Below, one piece after another: positions 33,369 to 44,400 of a stretch of DNA of 64,000 bases (positions within the stretch are counted from its first letter, which is position 1; each line of letters begins with the position of its first letter). The notes under the pieces were generated by a model. The model did not search any database, was not told the DNA's origin, and worked only from the letters and a program-made list of their open reading frames with translations. A program made the translations under genes and the position numbers. Origin of the DNA: Hetaerina americana. Its lineage: Eukaryota; Arthropoda; Insecta; Odonata; Calopterygidae. The stretch covers positions 5,280,905 to 5,344,904 of the forward strand of contig JAKTNV010000007.1 in NCBI GenBank assembly GCA_022747635.1, read 5' to 3'.

Positions 33369-33639
33369 TTTCGTAGACGTAACACGGAAGTGCCGAATAG
33401 TACAATACACAGTAACACACAATATAGAAACACAAAAAAAAGAAGAACACTCACGTTATTTCTTGATATTTCGACGGAAACAATCCGTCTTCCTCTGAAG
33501 ATATAGAAGTAATGACTGCTGGAGCTGTTGAGGTGAGGGGTGCGAGAGAAAGGGAAGGGGGCCAGGAGAAGGGGAGAACGCGAGGCGAAGGAGGGGTGAG
33601 GGTGGGCTCCCACAAAGTAACAATTTTAGGCCACTCCCA

Positions 33640-34875
33640 TCAGTGAACGACATTGAGGCCCGGATGCTGATAGGCCATACAGATGTAAATGAATGCCATT
33701 TCAAGTGTTTTTAATTGTATAGGGTTATCGGATGTGGGAAGGGAGGCCAGGACGGAAACATTGTAGCACAGGTTGAAAGGGGTATTATGATGGGAAGCAT
33801 GTTTAGGGATGGGGAGACCCGCGGACGGGGAGGAGGGATTGCACGAGGCGCGGTGGTTATTAATCCTAATGTTAAGTGGTGTGGAACATTGGCCTATGTA
33901 AAATGACGGGCAGAGTTTACAGGTAAGAAGATAAACTACATTCTTGGAAGTGCAAGAGGAATAGGGGAAGGGCGGGAGAGAGTTAAATGGTGGGATGGAG
34001 TGGGGTGGAGTGGTGAAAATAGGGCAGGTTTTGAATCTTGCTCGATGACATGGAGTGGGTATGGCTCTGGGGGTGTGAGGGGATTTTGAGAGCGGCCTGG
34101 TGGATTTGAGGATATCTGCTAGGTTGGCGGGACGTTTGAAGGTGACAGAGGGGCATTTGGGAAGAAGGTTGGAGGAAGTGTTGTGATTTTTGAGGATGGG
34201 GAATAGGTCTTTGAGAATGAATTTGAGAGACTGAATGCCTGGGAAGTAGGTAGTACAGATTGAGAGAGGCTGGGAGTCTGTGGTTGAGGCAGGCTTGGGG
34301 GTGTAGGAATGTTTAAGTATTTTTTTTATGGAGGAGGGAATCAGGGTATCCTCGTTGGAGGAGGGATTGGTGAAGGTTGTTGAGGTATTTCTTAAGGGAT
34401 TCGGGATGGTTGCAAATGCGGTGACCGCGGATAGAGAGGGAGTAAGGGAGGGAGCGCTTGGTATGGGAGGGGTGACAACTGCTGTAATGAAGGTATTGCT
34501 GTTTATTAGTGGGTTTGGTGTGAACAGAGGTAAGGAATTTGTTATTGCTGAGGGTAATATTAACATCGAGGAAGGTAATCTGAGAGGATGAAATGGTCGA
34601 GGTGAAAGACAGAGATGAGGAATCGTTGAGTTGGGAGATGAAGGAATTGAGGGAATCTATGCTGTGTGGCCATAGTAGAAAGATGTCGTCAATGTATCGG
34701 AGCCACAGGAGGGGTTGCAGAGGATAGTTTGAAAGGAAATTCTCTTCTAGGATACCAAGGTGGAGGTTTGCATATGAAGGGCTGAATCTGCTACCCATGG
34801 CACAGCCCTTTATCTGGAGGTAATGGTTATTGTTAAAAGAAAAGGAGTTGCGGGTGAGAATGAAATCGGAAAGGT
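33640..34875 (-). pseudogene. PLE-B reverse transcriptase (C-terminal part) and GIY-YIG endonuclease, one frameshift
   Basis: Two overlapping minus-strand frames together cover the element from RT to the end. The first (to 34313) carries RT motifs 'GCAMGSRFSPSYANLHLG' and the catalytic 'YIDDIFLLW' (two Asp present), then 'ITFLDVNI'. The second (from 34566 to 33640) carries the connector and the endonuclease ('SKNVVYLLTCKLCPSFYIGQ', a GIY-YIG variant with Tyr and Tyr-Ile-Gly) and the C-terminus inside the left arm. The frames change at a run of eight A (T8 at 34320-34327 on the + strand). No other stop is seen, so this is the best-preserved coding element in the window. The RT N-terminal half is absent (5' truncation). 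Confidence 0.9.
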
Positions 34876-35165
34876 CATTCATTTACATCTGTATGGCCTA
34901 TCAGCATCCGGGCCTCAATGTCGTTCACTGATGGGAGTGGCCTAAAATTGTTACTTTGTGGGAGCCCACCCTCACCCCTCCTTCGCCTCGCGTTCTCCCC
35001 TTCTCCTGGCCCCCTTCCCTTTCTCTCGCACCCCTCACCTCAACAGCTCCAGCAGTCATTACTTCTATATCTTCAGAGGAAGACGGATTGTTTCCGTCGA
35101 AATATCACGAAATAACGTGTGAGTGTTCTTCTTTTTTTTGTGTTTCTATATTGTGTGTTACTGTG

Positions 35166-35266
<101 letters not shown>

Positions 35267-35370
35267 GATGATTTCGTCGACGTAACAAGGAAGTGCCGAA
35301 TAATGAATTGGACAGCAACAAACAATATAGAAACACATACGTATGTGTTTCCATATTTTATATATTTATA

Positions 35371-35460
35371 TATGTGTGTGTGTGCGTGTGTGTGCGCGCG
35401 TGTGCGTGTGGGTGGGTGTGCGTGCGTGTGAGTGTGTGTGTGTGTATGAATGTGTGTATG
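35371..35460. repeat. (TG)n-type microsatellite
   Basis: Interrupted TG/CG repeat (TGTGTGTGTGCGTGTG...). Confidence 0.95.
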
Positions 35461-35624
35461 TCCTTCAGGGCATTAAGCTCAGACAATTCCGGTAATTTTT
35501 CGAAATTCGTTCTCCCCGTTTACTTTCACGCGGAATCCTTGGTGTACTTTGGAAGCAATGAAACACCCGTGACCAAGAGTCTGCGTAGCGTTGCTTGATG
35601 AATTGCCCTGGCACTTCTAACTAG

Positions 35625-35870
35625 GAAGGCCGCACTGGTTAATAGGACAGATGACCGACAGCCGAGTACATCTACGCCATTGGGAACGAGTGGATGATTG
35701 AGGGGGGATGAGGGGGGTCGAGGAGGAGAACCCGGCGTCGACACTGGCTCCCTCTTGGCCTGGAGTGGGTGCACTGGAAGTGCTTGCCCACGTCAACGAA
35801 GTGAAAATCGGAATATCACCGGAAAATCCTCGACAGCCGGGATTTGAGTCCAGGATGGAATGGGGAAACG
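35625..35870 (-). mobile_element. SINE family C, degenerate copy
   Basis: Keeps 'AGATGACCGACAGCCGAGTA', 'ACGCCATTGGGAACGAG', 'GAACCCGGCGTCGACACTGG' and a decayed head ('GCCGGGATTTGAGTCCAGG'). Matches 24935-25275 at these places but not throughout. Confidence 0.65.
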
Positions 35871-36054
35871 GAACGAATATTACCAAGTATAATAATAATA
35901 ATAATATTGCCACTTATGAATCGAGATTCAATTTTCCGAGGGCGTTGCTTTACCATTTGAGCTTGTTGGAATTCGTTAATTGCATCTCTTGCATTCGTCG
36001 AGAGTAATGGCATTAACTCTCATTAAAGGCCTACCCTCGCACGAGACACGTGTC

Positions 36055-36340
36055 ATCATTGCACGAGTGACAAAGAATCGGGGTCAACTGCCAACCTAGA
36101 GTGAACATGGAGTATTTGAGGGCACGGTGGGGATTAGGGAGAGGAGAGAGGGTGGAGGGAGCGCAATCGGCGTCAGCGTACTCTCGCCTCAGCGAAAGGG
36201 GTCCATGAATAATCCACAGTTTAGCGTCCCACTCTGAAGGCTGCTAACCGCCAGAACCCTCATTTGGGGACCCCCAATGCCAATGAAAACCTGCCCTCTC
36301 CTGAACCATTGCCCCACCCCATTAACGCCGACTGTGTTGT
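36055..36340 (-). mobile_element. SINE family C, very degenerate copy
   Basis: Weak similarity in order: 'GGGGTCAACTGCCAACC', 'GGAGCGCAATCGGCGTCAGC', 'CGAAAGGGGTCCATGAATAA' and 'GTTTAGCGTCCCACTCTGAA'. The call rests on shared order rather than close identity. Confidence 0.4.
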
Positions 36341-37138
36341 CAACCTTCAGCGCCCACTGGAATCTCGCTTAGTCAGCGAGTTCCACTTTCAAAGTTTTCG
36401 GTTGAATGAAAGCATCTTCTTCGTTGATGAAAGTACAAAATCATTTCTCTGCACGTTTTTCTCCTTAATTCATTGCCTATTATTCGAAAAATCTTACCGC
36501 ATCAAAAACAAGAGAATATAAAACCGTGTATCCTACTGCAGTAATACTCTATCTTAATGCATCGCACTACAGCCCAGAGGGGCACATGAATGAAGAGTTA
36601 GGAATGATAGTGTTGAAGAGGGTACTGCTCTCATTGGAGGAAATCTATGATGTTGCCAATTAAATCATTGCCCTCACTAAAAATTCAGGAAGCATATCCT
36701 TGCGGGAGCTTGGAAAGTAACTGCCAAACATACCGGCAGGAGAACCCTTTTCTCCCTCCCACACTTCGCGTCCAAAAATTCAGGAAAAACAATGCAACTG
36801 AATACCAATGACTCTAATCGTTAATAGCTTATGACCTAAAACCTCCTAACACTCTCCCTCATTTTTCAGGAAGATATAAATCTTTTTGATGGAAGGATAC
36901 TTGGAATTGTGCTTAATCTTTATCCTCAAGGTATAGCAACAAATACCTGCGCACAGTGCTAAGTTCCATGATATGGAATATCCACTGGCTCCTCTAGGCA
37001 TTCGCATGTGCTCTCCCTATGGTACATAGAAGTAATTAGGAAAGATGGCGGAGTGCCGAGACCAGTTTAGGTGGGAGATAGATATTTCCAAGTGTAGAGG
37101 AGGTGCATTTATAGGAAGTGCATTTGTTTATGCTGCAT
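36341..37138. other. Intergenic, no element recognised
   Basis: Unique-looking sequence. Nothing recognised on either strand. Confidence 0.4.
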
Positions 37139-37365
37139 CATCTACATCTACATAATACCCCCCTAGTTTTTAGTTGTTTTGCGGTATATGTGTTTGCATG
37201 AGTATTGGATGAAGGGATTTTTGCATGAGTGTGTGCGCTGCTGTGGTTGTAATTTTCCGTGTTGTTTTTTTGCATGTGGTATTTTTCCTTTTTACGGTTG
37301 GTGACCTAACACCCCCCGCCACACGCCCTTGCGGCGGCTTGCGGGGTATTATGTAGATGTAGATG
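37139..37365. mobile_element. Short foldback element (repeat family F), copy 1
   Basis: A 227-bp unit with inverted ends: CATCTACATCTACATAATAC at 37139 and the reverse complement ending at 37365 (23 bases match). The inner right part, 'CCGCCACACGCCCTTGCGGC', recurs in reverse at 57903-57940 and as a fragment near 27090. No coding capacity. It resembles a MITE or the end of a larger element. Confidence 0.7.
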
Positions 37366-38132
37366 TACTGCAATCTGCATATAGTCACGTTTACCATGCG
37401 CTGCAGGAATGTTCACATTTCCTTTTGATTCTTTGTTTTGTACTCTGAGATTCATTTACCTTCATTCTGGCTTAAAACCTTCCATGATGACTATCCCGGG
37501 AGAAGATTGAATCCAATTTAATGATAGCTCTTGAGTCACTATCTCATTTCAACCTCCATCCCTTTTCCAATACTTTTTTATCGCTTGTGAATATTTAACA
37601 GCGATCTTCACAGAAGTTGCCTTTAGTGAAACAGTGGACGGAAACCCCCTCCCCTCCTTTCCCCCATTTAATTCAAGAGTGGCCTAAAATAATTCACGTG
37701 AATAATGAACGTTACTGTTTTCCTACATGGCTATAAAGTAATAATTGAAATATCCCATTAGAAAACTGTAGTTTCTAGGCCTGATGTCTGACAATTGGAC
37801 AATATAACGCATTATCCCATTCCACACGCTGGTTTCAACTGATTCGTGTGTTGCTTATGCTCCAAATAGCCGTTCTTGACTGCGATTTCCCAGAGACAGA
37901 CATGTTTTTCCTTAAATGAAGAATACAATGTATCTGTCCACTGTTCTAATGTTTTCCCTTGACTGCAATATTTTGTGTAATGGGGGTGGGACTCTCATTA
38001 TGCAGAATATTAGCAGCAGGAGGAGCAAAAACAGCCCTGTCGCCTTGGTTATTATTCATGCTTATCAGAATATTCGTATATATGCTCAAAATATCTGAAT
38101 CTTCGTTCGAAGGTTTCCGCGGCGATGAGTAG
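37366..38132. other. Intergenic, no element recognised
   Basis: No coding or repeat signature recognised. Confidence 0.4.
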
Positions 38133-38341
38133 GTGATTTCCACATTTTTCGGGCTGCGTCCGCGTATGTCGTTTAAATGTACAACAGTTTCGCCAGCTAT
38201 CCTGCTGGCGTCCTCAGGTCAAGGATGAAAAGAAGCCTCTTCTTTTCATCCTTGACCTGAGGACGCCAGCAGGATAGCTGGCGAAACTGTTGTACATTTA
38301 AACGACATACGCGGACGCAGCCCGAAAAATGTGGAAATCAC
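38133..38341. repeat. 209-bp near-perfect palindrome, PLE-like (PLE-C)
   Basis: Arms 38133-38235 and 38239-38341 (103 bases each) appear to pair without a mismatch around a three-base centre (CCT). Within the right arm on the + strand CCTGAGGACGCCAGCAGGAT continues to AGCTGGCGAAACTG: a CTGAGGA and GAAA pair around a six-base-pair hairpin, the layout found in PLE termini. It carries no coding sequence and looks like two PLE ends joined head to head. Confidence 0.93.
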
Positions 38342-38879
38342 ATATCTGAATCTTCACAGGCATTTCTTTCTGGATTCAGCTGTAATTGTCTTTAAACTTC
38401 AGTGCTCTTGCGACAGGGCTAAATACTGTCCAATTTCGAAAAGGATGTGCATGGACGCACTCCTATAGTTACACCCACAAATGGCACACGTGCTTCTAGT
38501 TCCACCTGGAAAAAATCCACCTATTCGATCGGACTACCCTGCTAATGAGTATGCATACTTTTATGAAGAGTTTACTCGTAAGTTTTTACTAATGGCACAG
38601 ATTAAGCGGTAAGATTCGCTTGAGCGCATTCCAAACGCTTTCCAAATTAAGCATCTCAACTCTCACGTGTTGCTCTTGGGTATGAAATACGTGGTCTGTG
38701 CAATAAATGCGCGAACTGGTGCGATCTGGCGGCCATGACGCGGACTATAGCCCAGCCCACTGGCGGCGCTAGTTGCCTAAGACCCCAAATGAGCCATCTG
38801 TGCTTGGCGGATCGTCGAGCTGTGCGCATGGTGCCAGTTATGTTAGTTTCTGTTGTCCTTGTTTTTACTGTTGGTCGCA
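38342..38879. other. Intergenic; right part may be the 5' end of the mariner relic
   Basis: The CpG-rich stretch 38640-38879 could be the 5' untranslated part of the following mariner-like element, but no terminal repeat was identified. Confidence 0.35.
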
Positions 38880-39345
38880 AATCACGAAATCACGGATCAA
38901 CATAAAGTTTTTTGGTGAAGTGCGGTAAAATTTATCAAGAAATCACTGAAATGTTGGCAGCTGTTTACGGTGATAATGCTCTGAAGAAAACATCCGTTTT
39001 CAAGTAGATTAAAGATGGCCGACAAGACGATGATGCAAGGCCCGGACGACCTTCAACCACATGCGTTGAAGACGACAACATTGATCGTGTGCGGTCCCTT
39101 GTCCCTACCGATCGTCGAAAAACTGTCCCAATGATAGCTGATGAACTGAATTCAAGAAAATCAACAGTGCACACTATTCCAACCGAAAATAATGGATGGA
39201 TCCTTCACCATGGCAATACACCTGCACATTCAGCATTGATTTTTCGCCAGTTTCTGGCAAAAAATTCAAACACCATCCTTAAATCTACGGCAGGATTTGA
39301 AACGCATGCTTTTCGCCGAGCAAGTGCCCAAGTGTGCGCATTTTA
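38880..39345 (+). pseudogene. mariner-like transposase relic with internal deletion
   Basis: Plus-strand blocks in mariner order: 'CGKIYQEITEMLAAVYGDNA' (38919 on), 'IKDGRQDDDARPGRPSTT', 'DRRKTVPMIADELNSRKSTV', then a jump straight to 'WILHHGNTPAHSALIF'. There the second catalytic Asp of the 'HHDNAPAH' motif has become Gly. The DE(T/K)W region with the first catalytic Asp is deleted, and a stop occurs at 39006. It is inactive. Confidence 0.8.
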
Positions 39346-40199
39346 GAATCAGGTTGGTTCTCCAGTTTTCGCCTTGCACAAGTAATACGTAAACAGTACA
39401 TATCGTATATTGCCTTAGCACATACCAGAGGAGCGCAGTGGAGGAGTTATGAGAGACCCCAAATCTGGAAACACCGTACGTTGGAATTCGCAAAGAAATG
39501 AAAGATTGTCCCCTTATTTGAGATAAGAATACGTTCTTGCTTCCCTGAATTTAAGAGGGTCGGCTTGAAAGAGTAACCAAAAGCTTGATTGCGTACAGAA
39601 TCACCACTCCTTTTCTTTGTTGGCTCCAGTGAAATAGCGATCGATCGTGGTTCGAATCCCAGGGAACAATATCGCTGGGGATTATGATAGTATTAGGATG
39701 GCGTGAACGACTTTCTCCGGTGACTGCTCCGTCGTTCATCCATTCTATATCGATCACGAGTGATGGTGGCAGACGGCAAGTCCTTTCGAAAGCGGAAAAC
39801 ACGTCGGCCGAGCCTGCGTCGCGGCGCCGTCGGTCGCCTGCGCGGGCGTTCAATCCATTCCCGCGGCGTGGATGGCCCTGGAGATGTCAGATCGATGGAG
39901 CCCCTGATTTGTGTCAACGATGCTCCACTCTCTCTTATCTGAGTCAATTTCTTGCGCATTTTCTCGGTTTTCTTCTCTCTTCACTTTTTCATTTGCCCGG
40001 CGAATTTATCTTCCAGAGGCCGGCGTAGTTTCAGCCCCGTAGATGGGAAATAATGATATTTATCTTCATCGTAAGCGCGTCGCGATGTGAGTAAACCAAG
40101 AGAGGCAATCGTTGAGAAAAGTGGCTTCACCCTTGTTGATGGCCTTCGGCGTGTTGTTTGGGGATTGTCCACCAAAAGGTCACGGATGAAATCTTTCTG
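39346..40199. other. Intergenic with a CpG-dense patch, no gene recognised
   Basis: The segment 39700-39920 is GC-rich and crowded with CpG (for example CGTCGCGGCGCCGTCGGTCG). Open frames there are arginine-rich in several frames at once, which follows from base composition rather than coding. A tRNA-like box B (GGTTCGAATCCC) occurs at 39650-39661. Confidence 0.35.
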
Positions 40200-41105
40200 G
40201 AGCTACAAGACCTCGACATTCTTTTACTTAAATTCATCCAAATCTACCATTCATTATCTATCCAAAATTATAGACGCATTGCATAATAGAAAAGGCACAA
40301 AACTAGCTATCGAAGGCATCTACGGGAACACTCCCCATGGACTCGGTCGTTCCAAAATAGTAAAAACTCCCTTGCCTAGGAAATATTTCGATCAAAATCA
40401 ATTATCTAACACAAAATACCAAATTAAAATCTTGCATATTACCACAATGACATTGAAAAAAACACATTTAGTCACACCAAAAACAGGATTGAAACAAAAC
40501 AAATAAGTAAGGCATTTAAATGAAAATGTGACGACTGCAATGCAATTTGCGCAGAGCAAACAGGGGACGAAGAGCTCTTCAGTAGTTTTACCCCCATAAT
40601 ACTCAACCTGGAAAAGAGGGGATTCAGATAAGAGGCCCTCCAACTATATGAAATAATAGTGTCCAGCTTTTAAATGAATATAATACTGCAAATGAATATT
40701 CGTATGTGCAGTTCCCATCCCTCCCTCCTTAAACCCCCGATATCCAAGTGCGTATCCGAATGCCATCCCCAACCACACCCCTCTTCCTCGTCCCACCCCA
40801 CCCTCCCCCCCGCGCCTGTCGCCTTTCCTCCCCTCTAACAGGCAACCCCCGCCCTCCCAACCGAGCCACGCGCATTCACCCTCCCTCGGCCCATTTTCCT
40901 TTCCCTCGCCACACTTTCCCCAGCAACAACATCGCAACCATCCACTTCTCTCCCCTCCCCCATTCCACCCCACTTTCTCACCCCTCCCCCATTCCACCCC
41001 CCTTTCTCACCCCTCCCAAAAATGTATTCCTGTGGATAATATTCTGAAGCTCACCTGAAGATATGGCAACGAAACCTAAGTGTTGTAACACAGATTTGTA
41101 TGTGG
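40200..41105 (+). mobile_element. Probable PLE 3' end (PLE-E)
   Basis: A plus-strand stretch with a PLE-like C-terminal flavour ('HLNENVTTAMQ' near 40515, 'REALQLYEIIVSSF' in a shifted frame near 40631). It is followed by a C-rich, Pro-coding untranslated part (40760-41020) like the one in PLE-B. Then comes CCTGAAGATATGGCAACGAA (41054 on), a CTGAAGA...GAAA pair typical of PLE ends, and 'CCTAAGTGTTGTAACACAG'. No RT was seen. Moderately sure only. Confidence 0.5.
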
Positions 41106-41120
41106 AATTAACAAAGTTTT

Positions 41121-41430
41121 CCAGTCGGGAAGGTGCGATGGCTAAGGTACTGGCTTCCCATCCATAGGGCCCGGGTTCGAATCCTGGAGGCGACATATAT
41201 TTTTCAGTGGTATTTCGATCCCTACTTGAGGTGCTTTGTGGAGAATACTTTGAGTGAGTACGCCGTCCGTCGGATGGGACGTTAAACTGCGGACCCCTTG
41301 GCGCCTTTCGTCAAGAGTAGGCTAATGCCGACGCCGGGTTTCTCTTCACCCTTTCCCATCCAGGACTATCCCTAATGGCGCAAATGACCTTGGCTGGTGG
41401 TCGCCTCCCATAGAAACTACCGCTACTGTT
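41121..41430 (+). mobile_element. tRNA-derived SINE, family C, copy 2
   Basis: Plus-strand copy with a tRNA-like head (GGTGCGATGGCTAAGG; box B GGGTTCGAATCCTGG). The full body includes 'GATCCCTACTTGAGGTGC', 'CCGTCCGTCGGATGGGACGT', 'ACCCCTTGGCGCC', 'GACGCCGGGTTTCTCTTC' and the end 'GGTCGCCTCCCATAGAAACT'. Confidence 0.92.
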
Positions 41431-44400
41431 CAAGTGCCAGAGCGATTATTAACTGCTGTTGAGCATTTTACTGCCCTCATCCTAGCTGGCTCATGGGTAA
41501 GATCCTCAACCAAGGGTACGGGTTTTATGTCATGCTTTCCTAACATTGCATTCCTGTCCAATTCGAATCAATTTGATTTAATGTCGGGTCATCTATATCC
41601 AGAGAATACAATAGGAACAACTTTCGCATGAAGCCATTTTGCCGGCAGATTGCAACACAAAATCATCAATTATATCTATATATTATTGAAATGTGTAGAA
41701 GTTCGATCTTATTTTCAGTTTTTTTGGAATTGTATTTTCCAAAGTGTTTTTCCTAAAGCAAAATTATTTGAACCATCCCTGTTTTTTACGCTGGCCCCAA
41801 ACAATGCAAGCATACTAAATTATATGTTTACTCAGACAAGCTTGACCTTGACCGTACTCCATTAGCAGTCTTATCCAGAGAATGGATTGGGCTTTCTTCG
41901 TCCATCTCTTGCTGGTGACCTCAAGGGTCGAACTCACAGCATTGAATATGTTACATAACGGCTAAGTTTTTACTTAGATGTCTCAAACATTGATTACTTT
42001 TGCTTTGTCTTTTCATCTCCTTGATTGTAGCCTTACACAATCCCATAGATTTCATATTAATCACCGTAAATGATCTTGAGCGGGCGAAGACAGCCTTGGA
42101 TTTACGCAGCGGGCCCTTCTAATCTGGTCGAAAGTGACATGAGAGGCTCTCGACGACTCTCTTGTGTCGGTCAAGCGAGTAATAGTTGTCGTGTGCGGCC
42201 ACTTTGGTTTTTTTTGGGAATGAAGTTTTTCAGCTCTCAGAGCCGCACTCGGTCGAAAGAGTGCCAATTACGCACAGTTCTAGTGCACTTGGGGTAATTT
42301 TCCATAAATGACCTATCAGCAAATTTGACGTATTGGGACACCTAACTGTGACATACCTTTCCATCCCATCTTTTATCAGATTAGCAAAATCATTTCCAAG
42401 TTTTCTTGCTTGCCACCTGGGACATTGAAGGTAAAGCATTGTTGGGAATGCAGGTTGGTACGTCACTACGTAACTGGAAATTAGAAAAAAGATGCGTCAA
42501 ATCGCTGGACCATTCATTCATAAGTAGCCTCAAGAATTAAAATTTGCCGTCCCTTTTGGAAAAAGAGTACTTTTCCTATGCTTAAATTTTTACCGTGTGC
42601 GTTTGATTGCATTGTGAGCACGACGGGGTGCTGGTTAACTCATTCGATGAGGGTGGGCCGGTGGATGCGAGCGGTGGAGCCTTTGCTACCTGGCTGTGGG
42701 CAACTGGAAGGGGGGAAGGAAAAAATCAATAGTGGCAGCGTCCGAGAGAATTAACGAGTGGCATTCTGTTTCGGAGAGTTCAACAGTAGATAATCCGCAA
42801 ACTAAATGCTCATCAGATACGATTTCTCTAATAGGACACGCTTGTGAGATCATTAGTTATAGAACAGCTGCGTCTTTTATTGTTACCTTAATGTTAAGTC
42901 CTTGATTGTTCATTTTCAATTTTCCATTGCAAATTTACTCCTATGTAGCTATTGCTTGGAAAACTTTTTTTGTTTGACTCCAAAACACAAATTTAACCGA
43001 AGTTTCCTCGAGGGCTATTTTCTCCCCTTGCAATTGAGGCATTTCTTCTAATTGGCGGAGTACAAGTGTTTTCTAGCGATTAGACTGTTGAATAAGGTGA
43101 TCACTTATCCAATGTGATAGTTCACTGTCCAAATGTGATTGCTATAATTATAAAACAATAGATGAACTTGAAAAATCTCATGACCAAACGGAATAAAATT
43201 AAATAAATATATAGTACTCGTTTATTCGGAAGTATCATCGACGTTTTGCAAACTAGTACCACTGTTAACAGCCATCGAGTTTACTTCGGATTCTCCTGCC
43301 CTCGTCGATATGTGCACAAGTTGGGGCAGTTACTTCAACGAAACGAAAATGGTTACTTGCCCGTGCTATGTGACGAAGTAAGCATGTATGTATGTGGGAC
43401 ACGTCAGTAGGTTCGAACGCAGCAGACAGGAGGTGTCATGGCGTGCAAAAGAGCGGGCTGATTCCGAGTCGCGACACCAGAATTGCTTAGTCGATGAACT
43501 TGTAACTCTAAATCTCACAATTGGCTCCATTTCGCATCTACTTGTCAACGTATGCATGGCAAACATGTGTTGTTGCTGGTGATCGTAAAAAGCTATCGCT
43601 ATTTTTGACCGAATGTGTTATCCTACATCGTGTTCAAGTGCCAAATCGTCAAGGTTGCCCTCCCGGAATCTCAAGATGCCGGAATGGGATCGTATACCAT
43701 CTTCCGGAGAGGGAGTTGGATGCGAAGAGGAAGGAAAGATATAAATTGAGAGAAGGGAGGGGGATATGAGGGCAAATAGAATGAGTGGAAAAGGAAGTCA
43801 ATGAGCTAACAAGGTGAAGACGATGACATTGAATATGACCGGTCCACGAAGGGTAAGATCTCCACGCGTCTCTGGGAGATAGCCCTGAATTTCAGCATCA
43901 CCACAATCGTCCTGATTGATTTAAATATACGAAAAAGTCCTGAGTTAAAAAAACCTAAATTTTATTATTATGTCCACGCGAAATGCCATTAAATCGTAGT
44001 TTTGCAATTAGTTGCTGATATTCACCACGAAGGAAATACTCGATGTTATCTTTTCTGAAAATGAAAGACCGGGTCTTACAACTTCCTGTCCCTGGCATTA
44101 CCGACCCCACTTCAAGCAGAACGATAGCGCTTGGTAGTTCTTTATTTCTGCGTGAGTTCAACTCCGTGAAAAAGCATGAAAAATATCTATTCTTGTGAAT
44201 TAACTCATGACTATAATTCCTTACCTCATCGACACTGTCTTAAGTTCTTAACTCCAAACAAACGTTAGTGAGGGAATGATGGGAAGATGGGAAAATTTGC
44301 GCTCGCACCCTGAAATTGCAAACTTAATAGGTCACGAATGACCACGCTGGTTAAATACAGGGCAGGGAGACCTCAGTGAATCTAATTCTGCCTTATGATT

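Noticed and set aside
33715..33906. Gly-rich + strand frame in PLE-B
   Set aside because: Antisense to the PLE-B endonuclease frame.
36055..36340. A host exon in the CpG-rich stretch at 36.1-36.3 kb
   Set aside because: The order of motifs better fits a worn SINE C copy; no coding conservation was seen.
38180..38290. CRISPR or rho-independent terminator-like hairpin
   Set aside because: The hairpin is part of a 209-bp eukaryotic palindrome; no repeats with spacers and no bacterial context.
40748..41047. Proline-rich frame over a C-rich stretch
   Set aside because: Composition-driven; fits the C-rich untranslated end of a PLE and has no start or splice support.
41130..41200. A tRNA gene at the box A/B motifs
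   Set aside because: The cloverleaf is incomplete and the same head leads into a repeated SINE body at several places; the other tRNA-like heads (5.9, 23.7, 29.4, 30.85, 32.8, 51.7, 63.9 kb) were rejected for the same reason.
43366..43769. Open frames on both strands at 43.4-43.8 kb
   Set aside because: No conserved motif; short; mutually antisense.
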